Of a stretch of DNA of 64,000 nt, positions 24,404 to 34,436 are shown piece by piece. Position 1 is the stretch's first letter. Every line of letters starts with the position of its first letter. The position numbers and the translations under genes are program-made. The notes beneath the pieces were generated by a model. The model searched no databases and had not been told where the DNA came from. It was given only the letters and a program-made list of their open reading frames with translations. This DNA is from Thalassomonas actiniarum. Its GTDB lineage: Bacteria > Pseudomonadota > Gammaproteobacteria > Enterobacterales > Alteromonadaceae. The stretch spans positions 124,001-188,000 of the forward strand of contig NZ_CP059736.1 of assembly GCF_000948975.2 (NCBI RefSeq). The letters are read 5' to 3'.

Positions 24404-25462
24404 ATGAGTAATCAGTTATCTCATCTTTTAACACAGTGGCATGCAAAAAAAGATCAGGGTGAATGGGTATTAGGCACCATTTATGATCATCAAGGCCCTT
24501 GTTACCGAAAAGCTGGTGCTATGATGTTATTCAACAGTTTCGGTCAGCAATTTGGCATGTTAAGCGGCGGCTGTTTAGAGTCGGATATTGCTAAAAATGC
24601 CCGTAAAGTGATGCAATCCGGGCAAAGTTTGTTGCTTTGTTATGATGGCAGCGACGAAGATGATTTGTCTTTTCAACTCGGCATCGGTTGTGGCGGTACC
24701 CTGTATATTATGCTGCAGCTGATAAATGCCGATAATCATTATCTTGAACTTACCCGTGTATTTGATGCGTTAAAGGCCAGACAAACCGGGATTTATCATC
24801 AAAAAATTCCTGATAACGGTGAGCCTGATCAAGCCAGCTTTGAATTAGCCGCATTTGCGGATAAAAACTCTCAGGCAAAGCTTGTTTCTCGCAAGCAGAA
24901 AAATGAAATAAGCCAATGGTTAGCAACCCCTGTGGTTGCCGAGCCGCATATCCTGGTGGCGGGCGGCGGTTTTGATGCCCGCCCGGTGGTTGAAATTGCC
25001 TATCAGTTAGGCTGGCGCGTGAGCCTCTGGGATCCCAGGCCTGCGAATGCAAGAAAAGAATACTTTTTAAAAGCCAGGAATATTATTTCCGGCGGTGAGC
25101 AGGCGCTTAGCTCCTTTGTTCAAGCCAATCAGCTAGATGCGGCTGTGGTCATGACACACAATATTAACCTGGACGCTAAAGCCATGACGGCATTGCTGCC
25201 TTCTTCCATCAGCTATCTGGCGTTATTGGGGCCGACGCACCGCAAACTCCAGGTGCTGGAGCAAGCCAAGCTGGCACCTGAACAGTTACCTTTCCCCCTG
25301 GCTGGCCCTGCCGGTTTAGATATAGGTGCGGAGCTGCCTGAAAGTATTGCGTTAGCCATTTTGAGTGAATGCCATGCCAGTTTAAAACAGAAAACAGCGA
25401 AATCTATCAGTGGAGTTTTAGCGCCAGCGCCGGTGGGTAATCACCTCAGGCGCTTGGCCTAA
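24404..25462 (+). CDS. xdhC: XdhC/CoxI-family molybdenum cofactor maturation protein
   Basis: 352 residues. XdhC proteins sulfurate and insert the Mo cofactor into xanthine-oxidase-family enzymes. Seen: N-terminal GTIYDHQGPCYRKAGAMMLF, GMLSGGCLESDIA and GIGCGGTLYIMLQ (Cys-bearing cofactor segment); C-terminal Rossmann fold HILVAGGGFDARPVVEIAYQ and LLGPTHRKLQVL, GLDIGAELPESIALAILSE. 85 nt before iorA and on the same strand, so it serves the iorAB enzyme. Confidence 0.92.
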   Translation: MSNQLSHLLTQWHAKKDQGEWVLGTIYDHQGPCYRKAGAMMLFNSFGQQFGMLSGGCLESDIAKNARKVMQSGQSLLLCYDGSDEDDLSFQLGIGCGGTLYIMLQLINADNHYLELTRVFDALKARQTGIYHQKIPDNGEPDQASFELAAFADKNSQAKLVSRKQKNEISQWLATPVVAEPHILVAGGGFDARPVVEIAYQLGWRVSLWDPRPANARKEYFLKARNIISGGEQALSSFVQANQLDAAVVMTHNINLDAKAMTALLPSSISYLALLGPTHRKLQVLEQAKLAPEQLPFPLAGPAGLDIGAELPESIALAILSECHASLKQKTAKSISGVLAPAPVGNHLRRLA

Positions 25463-25547
25463 CCTTTTTAATACGCCCTGTATTTAGTGAATAACTTATT
25501 GTTAATTCATGAAATTACCGGGTTTTATATGATGAGTAGGAAAAATT

Positions 25548-26051
25548 ATGATTGAATTTATGCTCAATGGTAAAAAAGTGACCACTTCGGTCGCCCAGGA
25601 CACTCCGTTACTTTGGGTGCTTCGTGACGAATTTAAACTCACGGGGACTAAATTCGGCTGTGGCATAGCCATGTGCGGGGCCTGTACCGTGCATTTAGGT
25701 GATCAGGCCACCCGCTCTTGCGTGTTACCTGTGAGTGCTGTTGCCGGACAAGAAGTCAGGACAATAGAGGGGCTGGAAGGGAAGCATCCTTTACAAAAAG
25801 CCTGGGTAGACGAGCAGGTGCCCCAGTGCGGTTATTGCCAGTCTGGGCAAATCATGCAGGCAGCGACTTTGCTTGCCACCAATGCCAATCCGTCTGATGA
25901 CGATATTGTCAATCATATGAATTCGAACCTGTGCCGCTGCATGGCCTATAAACGTATCAAATCAGCGATAAAAACCGCGGCTGCAACGTCTGCCGGAACA
26001 GTTGAAATTTATGATCCGCAATCAGAAAGTGCCAGGGAGTTAAGCGAATGA
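25548..26051 (+). CDS. iorA: Isoquinoline 1-oxidoreductase-type [2Fe-2S] subunit
   Basis: 167 residues, normal for the small subunit of this xanthine-oxidase-type family. Ferredoxin-like cluster ligands: [12 protein letters not shown] with a later Cys in TRSCVLP; second cluster: CGYCQSGQI and [11 protein letters not shown]. Passes electrons from the Mo subunit to a c-type cytochrome or other acceptor. Overlaps iorB by 4 nt (ATGA). The real substrate may be another N-heterocycle or aldehyde. Confidence 0.93.
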   Translation: MIEFMLNGKKVTTSVAQDTPLLWVLRDEFKLTGTKFGCGIAMCGACTVHLGDQATRSCVLPVSAVAGQEVRTIEGLEGKHPLQKAWVDEQVPQCGYCQSGQIMQAATLLATNANPSDDDIVNHMNSNLCRCMAYKRIKSAIKTAAATSAGTVEIYDPQSESARELSE

Positions 26052-28318
26052 GCAAGCAACAAAATGAGCCGCAGAATGAGATAGATGCTTCACGGCGTCG
26101 CTTTATGATCGGTAGTGTCGGTACTTCATTACTGATGGCCTTTGGCGGTGTTTCAGGTTTGGTTAATTCGCCTTCGGCACAAGCCTTACTTGCCAGTAAG
26201 TCGTTCAGCCCGAATGTCTGGATAGAAATGAACAGCGAAGGCGAAGTGCTGGTAAATATCGCCAAGGCCGAAATGGGGCAGCATGTCGGTACGGCTTTCG
26301 CGCGTATTGTTTGTGATGAGCTGGGGGCTGACTGGCATTCGGTTCGCATTCGCCATGTTGATACCGATCCTAAATGGGGCTTTATGGTCACCGGCGGTTC
26401 CTGGTCGGTATTCCAGAACTTCAAAATGCTGTCACAAGCCGGTGCTGCCGGACGGATAGCCTTGATAGAGGCCGGTGCCAAGATGTTGGGGGTGAGTCCC
26501 GAAAGCTGCGATACCGAGCAGGGCTTTGTGATCTCCGGTGACAAGAAAGTAAGTTTTGCCGAGATCATCCAACGCGGCAAGTTTGATAAAATTTTAACCG
26601 CGGAAGAGATAAAAAACTTGCCGTTAAAACCGGTGAAGCAGTTGAAACTGGTGGGGAAAAAGAGTCAGGCACTGGATATCCCGGCGAAAACCGACGGCAG
26701 TGCCAAATATGGCATAGACGTGGAAGTACCGGGCATGGTGTATGCGCGTCCTATTGTGCCGCCGACACGTTATGGCAGCAAGGTTTTAGAGGTAAAAGAT
26801 CAAGCAGCCAAAGGCATTGCCGGTTACTTGGGGTATGAGATCATCACAGATCCCAGTGACATGATACAAGGCTGGGTTATCGTGCTTGGTGAAACTTACG
26901 CTGCGGCCATGAATGCTGTTAAGGCGATAAGCGTTTCTTACCAAAAAGGCCCCACAGCCACAGTATCGGAAGAAGATATCCAGCAAGAAGGCACACGGCT
27001 AGTTAATGATAAAAACCAGGGAGTGTTGTTTGTTGATGAAGGGGATGTTGGCGCGGTTACAGATCTGACAGAAACTCATTTAACTTCGACCTATAAAACA
27101 GCATCCGCTATTCATTTCCAGCTGGAGCCCCTAAATGCAACAGTAGAATTTATCGACGGCGTTTGTCATGTCCATAGCGGTAACCAATGGCAGTCTTTAA
27201 CCTTACCGGCGGTAGCAAAAGCACTCGGTTTACCGGCAGAAAAGGTGGTGATACATCAGTATTACCTTGGCGGTGGATTTGGCAGAAGGCTCTTTGGCGA
27301 TTATATGATCCCGGCAGCTTTAGTAGCGCAGAAAATTTCGAAGCCGGTAAAACTTATTTTTACCCGTGAAGATGACTCTATTTTCAGTCAACCGCGTTCA
27401 CCGTCGGTACAACGCTTTGACGCCGCTTTTGACGGAAAAAATGCCTTACTCTCGGTTGAACATGCCCTGACGGCAGGCTGGCCAACCCTGTCGATGGCAC
27501 CGGGCTTTATGCCGGACAGTGTCGATAAAAAAGGTAAAATAGATCCCTTTTCAACTAGCGGTGCAGATCACTGGTACAGCATAGAGAACCATAGGGTTCG
27601 GGCGATCAATAACGATCTGGCACAGCGCACTTTCTTACCCGGCTGGTTACGTTCGGTTGGCCCCGGTTGGATCGGTTGGGGAGTTGAATCTTTTATGGAT
27701 GAAATTGCCCATCAAAGTAAACAGGACCCAGTGGCGTTTCGTTTAAACCTGCTTGACGGTAAAGGGAAAAACAAAGCCGGTGCTGAACGCTTGGCGCATA
27801 CCCTTAAGCAGGCGAAAGAAGCTTCCGGCTGGGGAGAAAAACTGGCTGCTGATGAGGGCATGGGTGTTGCGGTTTGCGCGGGCCAGGAACGTACTATGCC
27901 TACCTGGATAAGCTGCGTCGCAAAAGTTAAAGTTAACCGCGGCACAGGTGAAGTCAGTCTGAAAAAGCTTACCCTGGTGGTCGATTGCGGATTGGTTGTC
28001 CATCCTGATGGAGCATTGGCGCAGCTTGAAGGCTCGGTACTGTGGGGCGTGAGTTTGGCCTTGCATGAAGGCAATGCTTTTAAAGAGGGCAAAATATCAG
28101 CGATCAATTTAAATAGCTATTCTCCTCTTCGCATGAATAATGTCCCTGAATTGGATATTCGTTTTGTTGAAAGTGAAGAGCCGCCGGTTGGTTTAGGTGA
28201 GCCCGGAGTTATTGCCGTAGCTCCGGCGATAGGCAATGCTATTTTTGATGCGGTTGGTGTCAGGGTACGTGACTTACCTATTCGTGCTGACGAAGTAAAA
28301 CGCCTTTTAAACAGCTAG
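26048..28318 (+). CDS. iorB: Isoquinoline 1-oxidoreductase-type molybdopterin subunit
   Basis: 756 residues. The N-terminus has a twin-arginine motif, [20 protein letters not shown], indicating export of the folded heterodimer to the periplasm. Mo-cofactor features: [34 protein letters not shown] and the terminal [21 protein letters not shown] with catalytic Glu. Aldehyde dehydrogenase a/b hammerhead follows the signal. Translationally coupled to iorA. No cytochrome gene is adjacent. Confidence 0.93.
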   Translation: MSKQQNEPQNEIDASRRRFMIGSVGTSLLMAFGGVSGLVNSPSAQALLASKSFSPNVWIEMNSEGEVLVNIAKAEMGQHVGTAFARIVCDELGADWHSVRIRHVDTDPKWGFMVTGGSWSVFQNFKMLSQAGAAGRIALIEAGAKMLGVSPESCDTEQGFVISGDKKVSFAEIIQRGKFDKILTAEEIKNLPLKPVKQLKLVGKKSQALDIPAKTDGSAKYGIDVEVPGMVYARPIVPPTRYGSKVLEVKDQAAKGIAGYLGYEIITDPSDMIQGWVIVLGETYAAAMNAVKAISVSYQKGPTATVSEEDIQQEGTRLVNDKNQGVLFVDEGDVGAVTDLTETHLTSTYKTASAIHFQLEPLNATVEFIDGVCHVHSGNQWQSLTLPAVAKALGLPAEKVVIHQYYLGGGFGRRLFGDYMIPAALVAQKISKPVKLIFTREDDSIFSQPRSPSVQRFDAAFDGKNALLSVEHALTAGWPTLSMAPGFMPDSVDKKGKIDPFSTSGADHWYSIENHRVRAINNDLAQRTFLPGWLRSVGPGWIGWGVESFMDEIAHQSKQDPVAFRLNLLDGKGKNKAGAERLAHTLKQAKEASGWGEKLAADEGMGVAVCAGQERTMPTWISCVAKVKVNRGTGEVSLKKLTLVVDCGLVVHPDGALAQLEGSVLWGVSLALHEGNAFKEGKISAINLNSYSPLRMNNVPELDIRFVESEEPPVGLGEPGVIAVAPAIGNAIFDAVGVRVRDLPIRADEVKRLLNS

Positions 28319-28758
28319 GGAAACTTAGCTGCTCTTGATGAAACTGCTCAGGTGGCAATAGCTCTGTTTAGGGCTGCCGCCTGCAATAGGGAGTGAATCC
28401 GCTCCCTGCTCCAATAATGATCTTATAAAAGCGATAGACATGAGGATGATTTATTACAAGGACTCCTCATCAATAGCCGTTAATTTTTATAAATAGTTCA
28501 AAATATATCCTTTAAAAGTTTGAAACTAAAAAGCTTTACGGTAGATAATGGAGCAATTAAGTAGATGGAATTACTGAGATGTCTGCATAATAAACGTTAG
28601 CTTTAGGGACAGGAAGTTGCAGACTACTTGCTCACTGCCATAAGTAGATGTTTATTGTTTTGACTCACCCTCTTTAATCTACAACAAAAATACATCCTGT
28701 TGAAAATTAAGAGTACCCGTACTCTGCAACCAACGGCAAAAGAGATCAAGGGAAAGAA
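28319..28758. other. Intergenic region before the TIR-NACHT operon
   Basis: 440 bp. AGGGAG (28388-28393) and CTCCCT (28402-28407) form a 6-bp hairpin that may end the iorAB transcript. From about 28440 the sequence turns AT-rich, matching the operon that follows; the operon promoter should be at 28600-28720. No gene seen. Confidence 0.4.
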
Positions 28759-31623
28759 ATGTCACTACCAAAGCTGTTCATAAGTTATAAAAGTGGTCAT
28801 CAGGCCAGTGATGGGGTCATTCAAGAGATTGAAAATGAACTTGGCCAAGATTTTGACCTGTTACGCGATGCTGATATGGAAGTTAGCAAACGTTGGACTC
28901 GTGAGCTCTATGATTGGCTGCTTGGTTGTGATGCCGCCATTGTTATTCTAAGTAAGGAAGCCAACGCGTCTGACTGGTGCCGAAGGGAGTGGGCAGTACT
29001 TGTTGCCCGCTGGAATATCATGGATATCCCGGTGATTCCTGTTTGCGTTGAAAGTGAATTCTTTGATACGGGGATACTTGATGAAATTCAAGGTACCAAG
29101 GGGGTCATAACTGCTGATAATTATCTCGAAAAAATAAAAACTGCCTTATCAGGCGTTTCCTCTCAAGAACGTACCGCAAATGATTATCTGGCAGCTCATC
29201 AGGCATGGCTCTATTGGCAATACCACGATGCTCCAATATTTCAAAAAGAACCTTATGCGCTAGCCGATGTTTACATTGAACCGGAGTGCGGGTCATTGCT
29301 GTGGGAACAGGTTCAAAATGACAAAAAAGATCCTTTTCAAGAAAAAGGTAAATGTGGTGGGCGAGAGCTCATGCTTGAAACCGTACTCTCTTTGATGGGA
29401 AATCCTGATTTTTCAGATTTAATTACTATTCAAGCAGGGCCTGGTGCAGGTAAGTCGGCCTTTACCTATCGACTGGCAAGTAAATTAATTGATGGAGGTT
29501 TGCAATCAATCATCATTAAATTTAAAGACTTACGTTTAAGTAGTTTTTCAACGGTAGATGAATTACTGGATGATGCAATCCGAATCGGCTTTGCTGATGA
29601 AGACTCACCAAACCCGGGTTCAGAGATCATTAATACTCTGCTTGAAGAAAGAATAAAGTTTCAGCAAGCTGAAATTTGTAAAACAGTTATTATCCTTGAT
29701 GGTTGGGATGAGGTAAGTCTTACCGGCAACGTGTCGTTTAAAGCTCAATTATCTACATGGTTGCCAAAAATACGTGATTATTTCATAAAGAGGCGTGGCG
29801 TAAAGGTGCGTTTGGTATTGACGGGACGTCCTTCAAATGAGGTTTCCCACAGTGGAGTTTTGCGAAAAACCACACCACTACTTACTATGCGCGCCATGCG
29901 TCCGGAGCAGCTACAACAATACGCGAAAAATATTTCCCGGTATCTTATTGATGCACAGAATAACCCCAGCAAAGAGATAAAAGAGGCTGCCTGGTCACTT
30001 AACCTGCAAACACTTAAACCTGTGTTTGAGCATTATGAGAGTTGGTTTAATGAAGAACACCAGCAGGGTTCTGATTCTACAGGAGACTTTCTTGGAAACC
30101 CTTTGTTGGCATACTTGTCATTCAGGGTTTTTTCCGAAACAGACAAGTCACCTGAAGACCTTATCAGCAAGCCCACGGCGCTTTACCATGAATTAATAAA
30201 TATTACCGTGAAATATGCAGGTAAGGGACAGGATGAAGACTTGGAAGAGGCTGCTCACCGTGGCGGAGAAAATTTGCGGCGGTTATTGCAAGAAGTTGCT
30301 GCGACAATCAGCATACTGCGGGGAGAGTCAGTCTCTTTTACTGAATTAGAAGCTCGTTTTGAAGATCGCGAATTACCCATACCAAAAGATTTATTGAATA
30401 ATTGGCATCATCAAGCGGATACAGAAACAGCATTGCAAGAGTTGGTTATCAATTTTTATTTTAAAGGCGGCAATACCAACCTTGGATGTGAATTCTTACA
30501 TAAAAGTTTTCGTGAATATTTGTTTGCAGAAGCAATTTTTTCAGCATTACTAGATGTATCCAAAGCACGGCAAGGCCTGTTTGAACCATATAAAAATTAT
30601 GACTATTGGGAAGATTTTGACAGCGGCACCCCTGAGTACGATCTGTCAAGACGACTTGCTTATTTATTATCGCCTCAATGGCTAACAGGAGAAGTAAGAA
30701 CTCATTTATTTTGGTTAATTGAAAATCACATGGCGTCACATCTTAATCAGTGGCAATGGTTACGAGATGCTGTTTTGTCTGTTTATGCCTGGTGGGCTGA
30801 AGGTGCTTTACTTCGGCACCAGCCGACAAGAAGCCGGGTTGGTTCACGCTGGGAAGCGCCCTATATTGATACGCTCTTTCAGCAAGTGATTCCATTTGAT
30901 ACAAATGATGATTTGGCTCCAATCCGCACAAGTGTGCTGGACTCCCATTTTGGGCATGCTCTTATGCAAATAACCGCTTATATTTTTGATCAACTATCAA
31001 AGCAACTAAGCACTGAGAATAATCTTAAAAAACGGGAGCTAACCTATTGCTCTGCTCTGGATGACAGCCTTCGTTTTCAACCTGGCGGTGAAGGTTTTTT
31101 TAAAGCTTTAATTTCTAAGTTCACCACTGAAGGGTGGGGGCAGCGTGACATTAAGGGGATGTTTTTAGGAAGGATTAAACTTCTTGAAAATGAGTTTTCT
31201 GGGTTTATTTCAGGATTTAGTTGTGTTTTACGTGAGGCCGATCTCTACAAAGTTAACCTGGTACAGGGGAATTTTTCATACTCCAATCTGGTAAACGCTA
31301 ATTTAAGTAGTGCCATTCTCATGGGAGCATTTTTCATAGGTGCTAATCTCTATGGAGCTAATCTCAGTAGAGCTGATCTCAAGAGAACTGATTTCAGGCA
31401 CACTAAACTCAGAAATACAGATCTCAGCGAAGCTGATCTCAGTGGAGCTGATCTCAGTGGAGCTGATCTCAGTGGAGCTAATCTTAGTGGGGCTAATCTT
31501 AGTGGGGCTAACCTGAGTAGAGCTAAGCTCAGTGGAGGCAACCTCAATGGAACTAACCTCAGTGGTGTTGATCTCAGTGATGTTGATCTCAGTGAAGTTA
31601 TCGGTTACAGCCCAAAATCATAA
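28759..31623 (+). CDS. TIR-NACHT-pentapeptide repeat protein (STAND NTPase, probable anti-phage)
   Basis: 954 residues. TIR domain at 1-135 (KLFISYKSGHQASDG, RDADMEVSKRW, AIVILSKEANASDWCRREW with the Glu of RREW at the NADase position, IPVIPVCVES). NACHT-type NTPase: Walker A AGPGAGKSAF at about 226-236, Walker B VIILDGWDEV at about 308-318, RLVLTGRPSNE as sensor 1; helical section ending in FLHKSFREYLFAEAIF, typical of NACHT/STAND ATPases. C-terminal 823-950: pentapeptide repeats A(D/N)LSG. Predicted action: sensing through the C-terminus, ATP-driven oligomerisation, NAD consumption or cyclic nucleotide signalling by TIR. Followed 14 nt later by a patatin gene. AAGGGAAAG precedes ATG. Confidence 0.88.
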   Translation: MSLPKLFISYKSGHQASDGVIQEIENELGQDFDLLRDADMEVSKRWTRELYDWLLGCDAAIVILSKEANASDWCRREWAVLVARWNIMDIPVIPVCVESEFFDTGILDEIQGTKGVITADNYLEKIKTALSGVSSQERTANDYLAAHQAWLYWQYHDAPIFQKEPYALADVYIEPECGSLLWEQVQNDKKDPFQEKGKCGGRELMLETVLSLMGNPDFSDLITIQAGPGAGKSAFTYRLASKLIDGGLQSIIIKFKDLRLSSFSTVDELLDDAIRIGFADEDSPNPGSEIINTLLEERIKFQQAEICKTVIILDGWDEVSLTGNVSFKAQLSTWLPKIRDYFIKRRGVKVRLVLTGRPSNEVSHSGVLRKTTPLLTMRAMRPEQLQQYAKNISRYLIDAQNNPSKEIKEAAWSLNLQTLKPVFEHYESWFNEEHQQGSDSTGDFLGNPLLAYLSFRVFSETDKSPEDLISKPTALYHELINITVKYAGKGQDEDLEEAAHRGGENLRRLLQEVAATISILRGESVSFTELEARFEDRELPIPKDLLNNWHHQADTETALQELVINFYFKGGNTNLGCEFLHKSFREYLFAEAIFSALLDVSKARQGLFEPYKNYDYWEDFDSGTPEYDLSRRLAYLLSPQWLTGEVRTHLFWLIENHMASHLNQWQWLRDAVLSVYAWWAEGALLRHQPTRSRVGSRWEAPYIDTLFQQVIPFDTNDDLAPIRTSVLDSHFGHALMQITAYIFDQLSKQLSTENNLKKRELTYCSALDDSLRFQPGGEGFFKALISKFTTEGWGQRDIKGMFLGRIKLLENEFSGFISGFSCVLREADLYKVNLVQGNFSYSNLVNANLSSAILMGAFFIGANLYGANLSRADLKRTDFRHTKLRNTDLSEADLSGADLSGADLSGANLSGANLSGANLSRAKLSGGNLNGTNLSGVDLSDVDLSEVIGYSPKS
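31231..31596 (+). repeat. In-frame 15-bp tandem repeats encoding pentapeptide units
   Basis: The 3' end of the TIR-NACHT gene is made of 15-nt units, best conserved from about 31426 to 31590 where the unit reads CTCAGTGGAGCTGAT with few changes. Successive units at 31438-31500 are nearly identical at the nucleotide level, suggesting recent duplication and likely copy-number variation between strains. The product folds as a right-handed quadrilateral beta helix. Confidence 0.85.
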
Positions 31624-31637
31624 CTTGGAGCACTATA

Positions 31638-32804
31638 GTGAATTCATCGAAAAAAACTAATACGAAGCGCATTTTATCCATAGATGGTGGAGGAATCCGT
31701 GGCTGCTTAACACTTGGCTACCTACAAAATATTGAAACAATAGTGCGCAAGGAACTTAATAAAGAAGATGCTGTGCTTTCTGATTATTTTGATTTGATCG
31801 GAGGAACAAGTACCGGCGCACTTATTGCGGCGCAGTTAGCGCTTGGCTTTGACGTAGCAACGATAAGAAAGCACTATGAAAAACTAGGCAAAAAAGTTTT
31901 TTCAAAGCCTGCATACCTGATAAAACATCTGCCTCTTATTGGCCGTTTGGTAGATAAACTCTATACCAAGTGGTCTGTTAAACCACTTGAGAAAGCAATC
32001 AAAGAAATCATTTCAGAAAAAATCACCTTAGGTTCACTCAGTATCAAAACAGGCCTCTGCATTGTTACCAAGCGTGCAGATAACTTTAGTACCTGGCCTT
32101 TCATCAATCATCCCGAAGGTAAATTCTTTGAGGACAATTGTGATATCCCGCTGTGGAAAATACTACGTGCAAGCTCTGCTGCGCCAACTTTTTTTAAGCC
32201 GATAGAACTGGATGTTGGCTTACCTGCTGAGCCTGACTTTGGCATGTTTGTCGATGGCGGTGTCAGTATGGCAAACAACCCGGCATTACAACTTTTTCTT
32301 ATCGCCACCCTTGACGGTTTCCCCTATCACTGGCCTGCAAATAAAGAAGATCTTTTGATTGTTTCTGTTGGTACAGGCTTTTGGAAACGCCGTTTAGATA
32401 CCAAGAAACTCAAAAATCCGTGGAATATCTTTTGGGCGCAAAATGTGCCGGAAATGTTGATGTTGGATGCTTGTGACAACACTGAACTGCTAATGCAGTA
32501 CTTATCAAATTCACCGACGAACCGTTATATCAATTATGAAATTGGCGATCTCTCCGGTGATCTGCTCTCTGGTCAGCCTTCTTTATCGTATGTTCGCTAC
32601 AACGTAGAATTAGAAACAAGTGAAAACTATCGGAAGTACCACGGCGATAAAAACTCTGATATTGCTGCTGCACTATCAAAATATAGTGAGGCTGACATTG
32701 AACGGCTGAGGGAAATGGATAAGGGGAGCAATACTGACGAACTCTTAGAACTTGGCGATATATTCGCTAAAGAAGAAGTTAAGGCAGAGCACTTTATATT
32801 ATGA
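31638..32804 (+). CDS. Patatin-like phospholipase
   Basis: 388 residues, GTG start with GGAG 7 nt upstream. Patatin catalytic elements all present: oxyanion loop DGGGIRGCLTLG (about 17), nucleophile elbow GGTSTGALIA (Ser near 57), and catalytic Asp in VDGGVSMANNPA (about 205). Patatin lipases degrade membrane phospholipids; as CapV-type effectors they kill infected cells in CBASS immunity. Here the partner is a TIR-NACHT protein 14 nt upstream rather than a cyclase. Last 4 nt overlap the HAD gene. Confidence 0.92.
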   Translation: MNSSKKTNTKRILSIDGGGIRGCLTLGYLQNIETIVRKELNKEDAVLSDYFDLIGGTSTGALIAAQLALGFDVATIRKHYEKLGKKVFSKPAYLIKHLPLIGRLVDKLYTKWSVKPLEKAIKEIISEKITLGSLSIKTGLCIVTKRADNFSTWPFINHPEGKFFEDNCDIPLWKILRASSAAPTFFKPIELDVGLPAEPDFGMFVDGGVSMANNPALQLFLIATLDGFPYHWPANKEDLLIVSVGTGFWKRRLDTKKLKNPWNIFWAQNVPEMLMLDACDNTELLMQYLSNSPTNRYINYEIGDLSGDLLSGQPSLSYVRYNVELETSENYRKYHGDKNSDIAAALSKYSEADIERLREMDKGSNTDELLELGDIFAKEEVKAEHFIL

Positions 32805-33466
32805 AGCCGACACCAATAACCGCCGTATTTGATCTTGATTTCACTCTTATCAACACAGACAGTGCCGAAGGCTGGTTAGCCTTTTTAGCTGAGCAAAAGT
32901 TGCCGCACAGCATACAGGCAATAAAAGAGTGCCGGCAGATCATGAGTGATTATGATAACGGTACTATGGATATGGCCGCTTATTTAAAAAGCTGGTTTAA
33001 ACCCATTAACGGTATGCAGCTAACCGATGTTAATGGCCTGACGAAGCAATTTGCTGAGCAGGTGGTGGCCCCGAAAATCTTTGCCCGGGGGATGGAAAGG
33101 TTAAACTGGCATTTACAGCAAGGCCATAAGGTCTTAATTGTTTCTGCCAGTCCGGCGATAATCGTTAACCCCATAACCAAGCTTTTTTCAGTAGCAGATA
33201 GTGTAGGCATTGAAAACAGGCTGAATGGTAACCTTATTACCGACGAGGTGATTGAGCCCTTTAGCTTTAAGGAGGGTAAGGTATTGGCGGTGAACCTGTG
33301 GTTAACTTCACTGTCATTGGCTCCTGATGTGGTTGATTATGCTTATAGCGACTCGATAAATGATGTTCCCCTGTTGCAAATGGCTAAACAGGCAATGTGC
33401 ATCAATCCTGATGTCCGGCTAACTGAAGTTGCTAAGCAGCAAGGCTGGGCTATCTCGCATTGGTAA
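32801..33466 (+). CDS. HAD-superfamily IB phosphatase
   Basis: 221 residues. Motif I FDLDFTLIN (nucleophile Asp11, acid Asp13), motif II VSASP, the Lys in FKEGK and motif IV YSDSINDVPLL are intact, so it is probably active, resembling SerB/HAD-IB enzymes that hydrolyse small phosphate esters. Starts inside the patatin stop (ATGA overlap), so it is translationally coupled. Could be a metabolic passenger, but tight coupling to a patatin effector suggests a role in the system, such as removing a signal molecule or dephosphorylating lipid products. Confidence 0.88.
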   Translation: MKPTPITAVFDLDFTLINTDSAEGWLAFLAEQKLPHSIQAIKECRQIMSDYDNGTMDMAAYLKSWFKPINGMQLTDVNGLTKQFAEQVVAPKIFARGMERLNWHLQQGHKVLIVSASPAIIVNPITKLFSVADSVGIENRLNGNLITDEVIEPFSFKEGKVLAVNLWLTSLSLAPDVVDYAYSDSINDVPLLQMAKQAMCINPDVRLTEVAKQQGWAISHW

Positions 33467-33645
33467 CGGAGCTTAATACTTTTGATAGCAGGGATAACTC
33501 TGGGTTTTAATTATTTATTCGCTTGGACATGTATTGCAGCAAACTGATATTATCGAAAAATAATTTATTTTAAATATCAGTATAGATAGAGAAATTTCGT
33601 GTTTAATTACGGAACTTCTCCTATTAATAAAGCTGTTATGTTTTT

Positions 33646-33900
33646 ATGAAGAAATTTTTCTTGGGTACAGCAGTGACACACTCAAATAAAATGAGTATAA
33701 AATCGGCATTAAAACTTTTACTTATTCTGTTACCTGTTTTTGGTTTGCTTGCCGGTACGGGACTTGGACTCATTTTAGGTAATGTAGAATTTGAGACAAC
33801 TTCTGCTTTATTCTTAAAAATTGCCATGGTTTTGTTACCAGCTATTTCATTAGTAATCATTGTGTTAAGTCGTTACTTCAAGCAGATTGACAGCCTGTAG
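33646..33900 (+). CDS. Small two-helix membrane protein
   Basis: 84 residues if ATG 33646 is used; ATG 33691 (MSIKSALKLL) is an alternative. Two hydrophobic helices: LKLLLILLPVFGLLAGTGLGLILG and LFLKIAMVLLPAISLVIIVLSRYF. No family recognised. First of a line of unrelated small plus-strand genes. Confidence 0.5.
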   Translation: MKKFFLGTAVTHSNKMSIKSALKLLLILLPVFGLLAGTGLGLILGNVEFETTSALFLKIAMVLLPAISLVIIVLSRYFKQIDSL

Positions 33901-34041
33901 AATAAAAACATAGCAAGGACAGGTAACGCTTGCCCGGCTCCACTTGGTTTTATATTTTAACAAGCGTGTGTGATAGATAAACTTCCGTTGCTCTAACTTC
34001 CCGTAAACGTGAACATTAAGCAATAACCAGTAAGGATTAAA

Positions 34042-34323
34042 ATGAGTATTACCCGAATAAATGAATTTTTAGCGGCTGAAGGCAAAGCTGAAGAGCTGTT
34101 CACTTTTTTAAAGTCATTAATGTCTTACATATCATCATCGGATGGTTGCCAGTCATGTGAGGTATTGCAAAACAAAGATAATGAAAACATATTTGTCGTG
34201 ATAGAAAAATGGGACTCAGAGAATTCCCATAAACAATCAATAGAAAACTATCCAAAAGAAAAAATGGCAGCGGCAATGTCTATTATCGGGGCTCCGCCAA
34301 AGGGGAGTTTTTACCGCAGTTAA
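34042..34323 (+). CDS. Antibiotic biosynthesis monooxygenase (ABM) domain protein
   Basis: 93 residues, the usual size for a stand-alone ABM/quinol monooxygenase-like protein: ITRINEFLAAEGKAEELFTFLKSL, GCQSCEVLQNKDNENIFVVIEKWDS, HKQSIENYP. These ferredoxin-like dimers act on quinols or small reactive metabolites without cofactor; the substrate is unknown here. AAGGAT is placed 8 nt before ATG. Confidence 0.82.
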   Translation: MSITRINEFLAAEGKAEELFTFLKSLMSYISSSDGCQSCEVLQNKDNENIFVVIEKWDSENSHKQSIENYPKEKMAAAMSIIGAPPKGSFYRS

Positions 34324-34436
34324 TAAGCGGTTTAGTTGTGACTTGCCAAGGCTGTCACGTCACTTTTGAAATAAATCGCTCGTCGGTGTTTGGCTCATAT
34401 ATTAACCAGGCGTTAGAGGACAGTGTTTAAGGCTTT

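Noticed and set aside
25957-26580. 207-codon minus-strand frame opposite iorA/iorB
   Set aside because: Shadow of a strongly coding sequence with clear family motifs on the plus strand.
31350-31547. Minus-strand frame of LRLAP/LRSAP repeats
   Set aside because: Reverse reading of the pentapeptide-encoding 15-bp repeats; no independent gene evidence.
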